64,000 nt of DNA from CAVONB01 sp963697205 (GTDB lineage Bacteria > Pseudomonadota > Alphaproteobacteria > Rhizobiales > Hyphomicrobiaceae): NCBI GenBank assembly GCA_963697205.1, contig CAVONB010000011.1:1-64000 (forward strand). Direction: 5' to 3'. The notes under the pieces are model-generated. The model searched no databases. It saw nothing but the letters and a program-made list of their open reading frames with translations, and had not been told where the DNA came from. The position numbers and the translations under genes are program-made. Shown one piece after another: positions 63,116 through 64,000 of the stretch. Within the stretch, counting starts at the first letter, position 1. Each line of letters opens with the position of its first letter.

Positions 63116-64000
63116 TCTCCGGACTGGCACCCACCACGCTCGTCGTGCTCGCCATGCTCGTGCCCTTGGCGGCCGCCGGCCTCATCGCGCTTCTCCATCG
63201 CGCCCCCAACCTGCGCGAGACGGTCACGCTCATCGCCGCCGCCTTCGTCGCGTGGACGGTCTGGAGCCTCGCGCCGCACGTAATCGCCGGCGCGCGGCCC
63301 GCCCTCGACGTGATCGATGTGGCGCCGGGCCTCAAAATCGCCTTCGAGGTCGAGCCGCTCGGCCTGCTGTTCGCGCTCGTGGCCGGATCACTGTGGATCG
63401 TCAACTCGGTCTATTCGATCGGCTACATGCGCGGCCACAACGAGCCGCGCCAGACGTCCTTCTACGTCTGCTTCGCCATCGCCATTGCCGCGACCATGGG
63501 CATCGCCTTCGCCGGCAACCTGTTCACGCTGTTCCTGTTCTACGAGATCCTGACGCTCTCGACCTACCCGCTCGTCACGCACAAGGGTAACGGGGAGGCC
63601 ATGCGCGGCGGCCGCGTCTACCTTGTGCTGCTGCTCGGCACCTCGATGATGCTGCTGCTCCCCGCCATCATCGGCACCAGCCTCATCGCCGGCACACTCG
63701 ACTTCAAGCAGGGCGGTATCCTCGCCGGAAAGGCGACACCGCTGGTCATGGGGCTCTTGTTCGCCCTCTACGCCTTCGGCATCGGCAAGGCCGCCCTGAT
63801 GCCGTTCCACTTCTGGCTGCCCTCTGCGATGGTCGCCCCGACCCCCGTCAGCGCGCTCCTGCACGCCGTCGCCGTCGTCAAGGCCGGCGTCTTCACGGTC
63901 TTGAAAGTGGTCGTCTACGTCTTCGGCATGGATACGCTGCGCACCACGGGCGCCATCTGACTGGCTCGTCTACTTCGCCTCTGCCTGCCTCATCGTCGCC
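63112..64000 (+). CDS. second antiporter-like subunit (NuoM/MnhD type), cut by window end, with apparent frameshift
   Basis: This is the N-terminal 60 per cent of another NuoL/M/N-type subunit. It has the TM5 glutamate region LFLFYEILTLSTYPLVTHKG and the segment ALMPFHFWLPSAMVAPTPVSALLHAVAVVKAG (key parts PFHFWLPSAM, LLHAVAVVKAG with the conserved His and Lys). A stop appears at 63958-63960. If one base near 63955 is skipped, the frame continues as SDWLVYFASACLIVA to the window edge, which fits the family. The start overlaps mnhD (ATGA). It is likely the last or next-to-last subunit of the operon. Confidence 0.9.

Overview
The window is about 64 kb of GC-rich, densely coded DNA. It fits a non-pathogenic, aerobic alphaproteobacterium of the Hyphomicrobiales (Rhizobiales) type. 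This placement is inferred from gene content: a BcsS-like cellulose protein, an IalB-family protein, membrane-bound urate hydroxylase PuuD, NAGGN osmolyte genes, a ctaC-ctaD-ctaB-ctaG-ctaE oxidase cluster, TRAP transport, phasin and 3-hydroxybutyrate dehydrogenase. No species name can be defended from the sequence alone.

Layout. 1-4229: osmoprotectant operon for N-acetylglutaminylglutamine amide (amidotransferase, synthetase, M42-like peptidase). 4297-10355: DUF599 protein, initiator tRNA-Met, a 3-hydroxyisobutyrate-dehydrogenase-like and a FAH-family enzyme, small stress or membrane proteins and a broken secreted-protein gene. 10591-16967: a catabolic set (ThDP enzyme, cupin, metallo-beta-lactamase-fold hydrolase, ketopantoate-reductase-like enzyme, solute symporter). 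17124-19034: two paralogous M15-type peptidases, one with an unusual FDFRP repeat region. 19201-20616: leuC. 21145-28406: a fused FAD/Fe-S oxidoreductase, a TRAP transporter and a PdxA-family dehydrogenase. 28450-31549: a lipid/glycan module (LAB_N protein, GT2, GT39). 31847-36091: bdhA, an RraA-like aldolase, an MFS transporter and a two-domain VOC protein. 36186-45071: UspA, a 120-bp tandem repeat, bcsS, an exonuclease-DNA ligase pair, phasin, bioY, a PcfJ-like protein and IalB. 45716-51308: aa3-type cytochrome c oxidase and its assembly genes. 51409-58660: purine (urate to ureidoglycolate) catabolism. 59159-64000: an Mrp-type cation/proton antiporter operon that runs off the right edge.

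How the parts work together. The purine cluster is nearly a complete route: uptake permease, PuuD, UraH, PuuE-UraD fusion, AllE and AllA, with a LysR regulator beside puuD. The oxidase cluster encodes the three core subunits plus haem o synthase and a copper chaperone. The NAGGN and Mrp operons both point to osmotic, salt or alkaline stress. The catabolic sets look like peripheral acid or aromatic-acid utilisation, but their substrates cannot be read from the sequence.

The most striking property of the window as a sequence is a run of single extra bases that break otherwise well-conserved genes (near 3134, 12363, 20985, 22224, 47589, 48307, 48322, 48814 and 63955). All are insertions and none are deletions. 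I read them as probable sequence or assembly errors and annotate the restored genes. The best candidates for something undescribed are an approximately 155-bp dispersed, hairpin-containing intergenic repeat (two copies), a 120-bp tandem repeat beside bcsS, a 25-bp-arm inverted repeat between convergent genes, and the repeat-bearing M15 peptidase.
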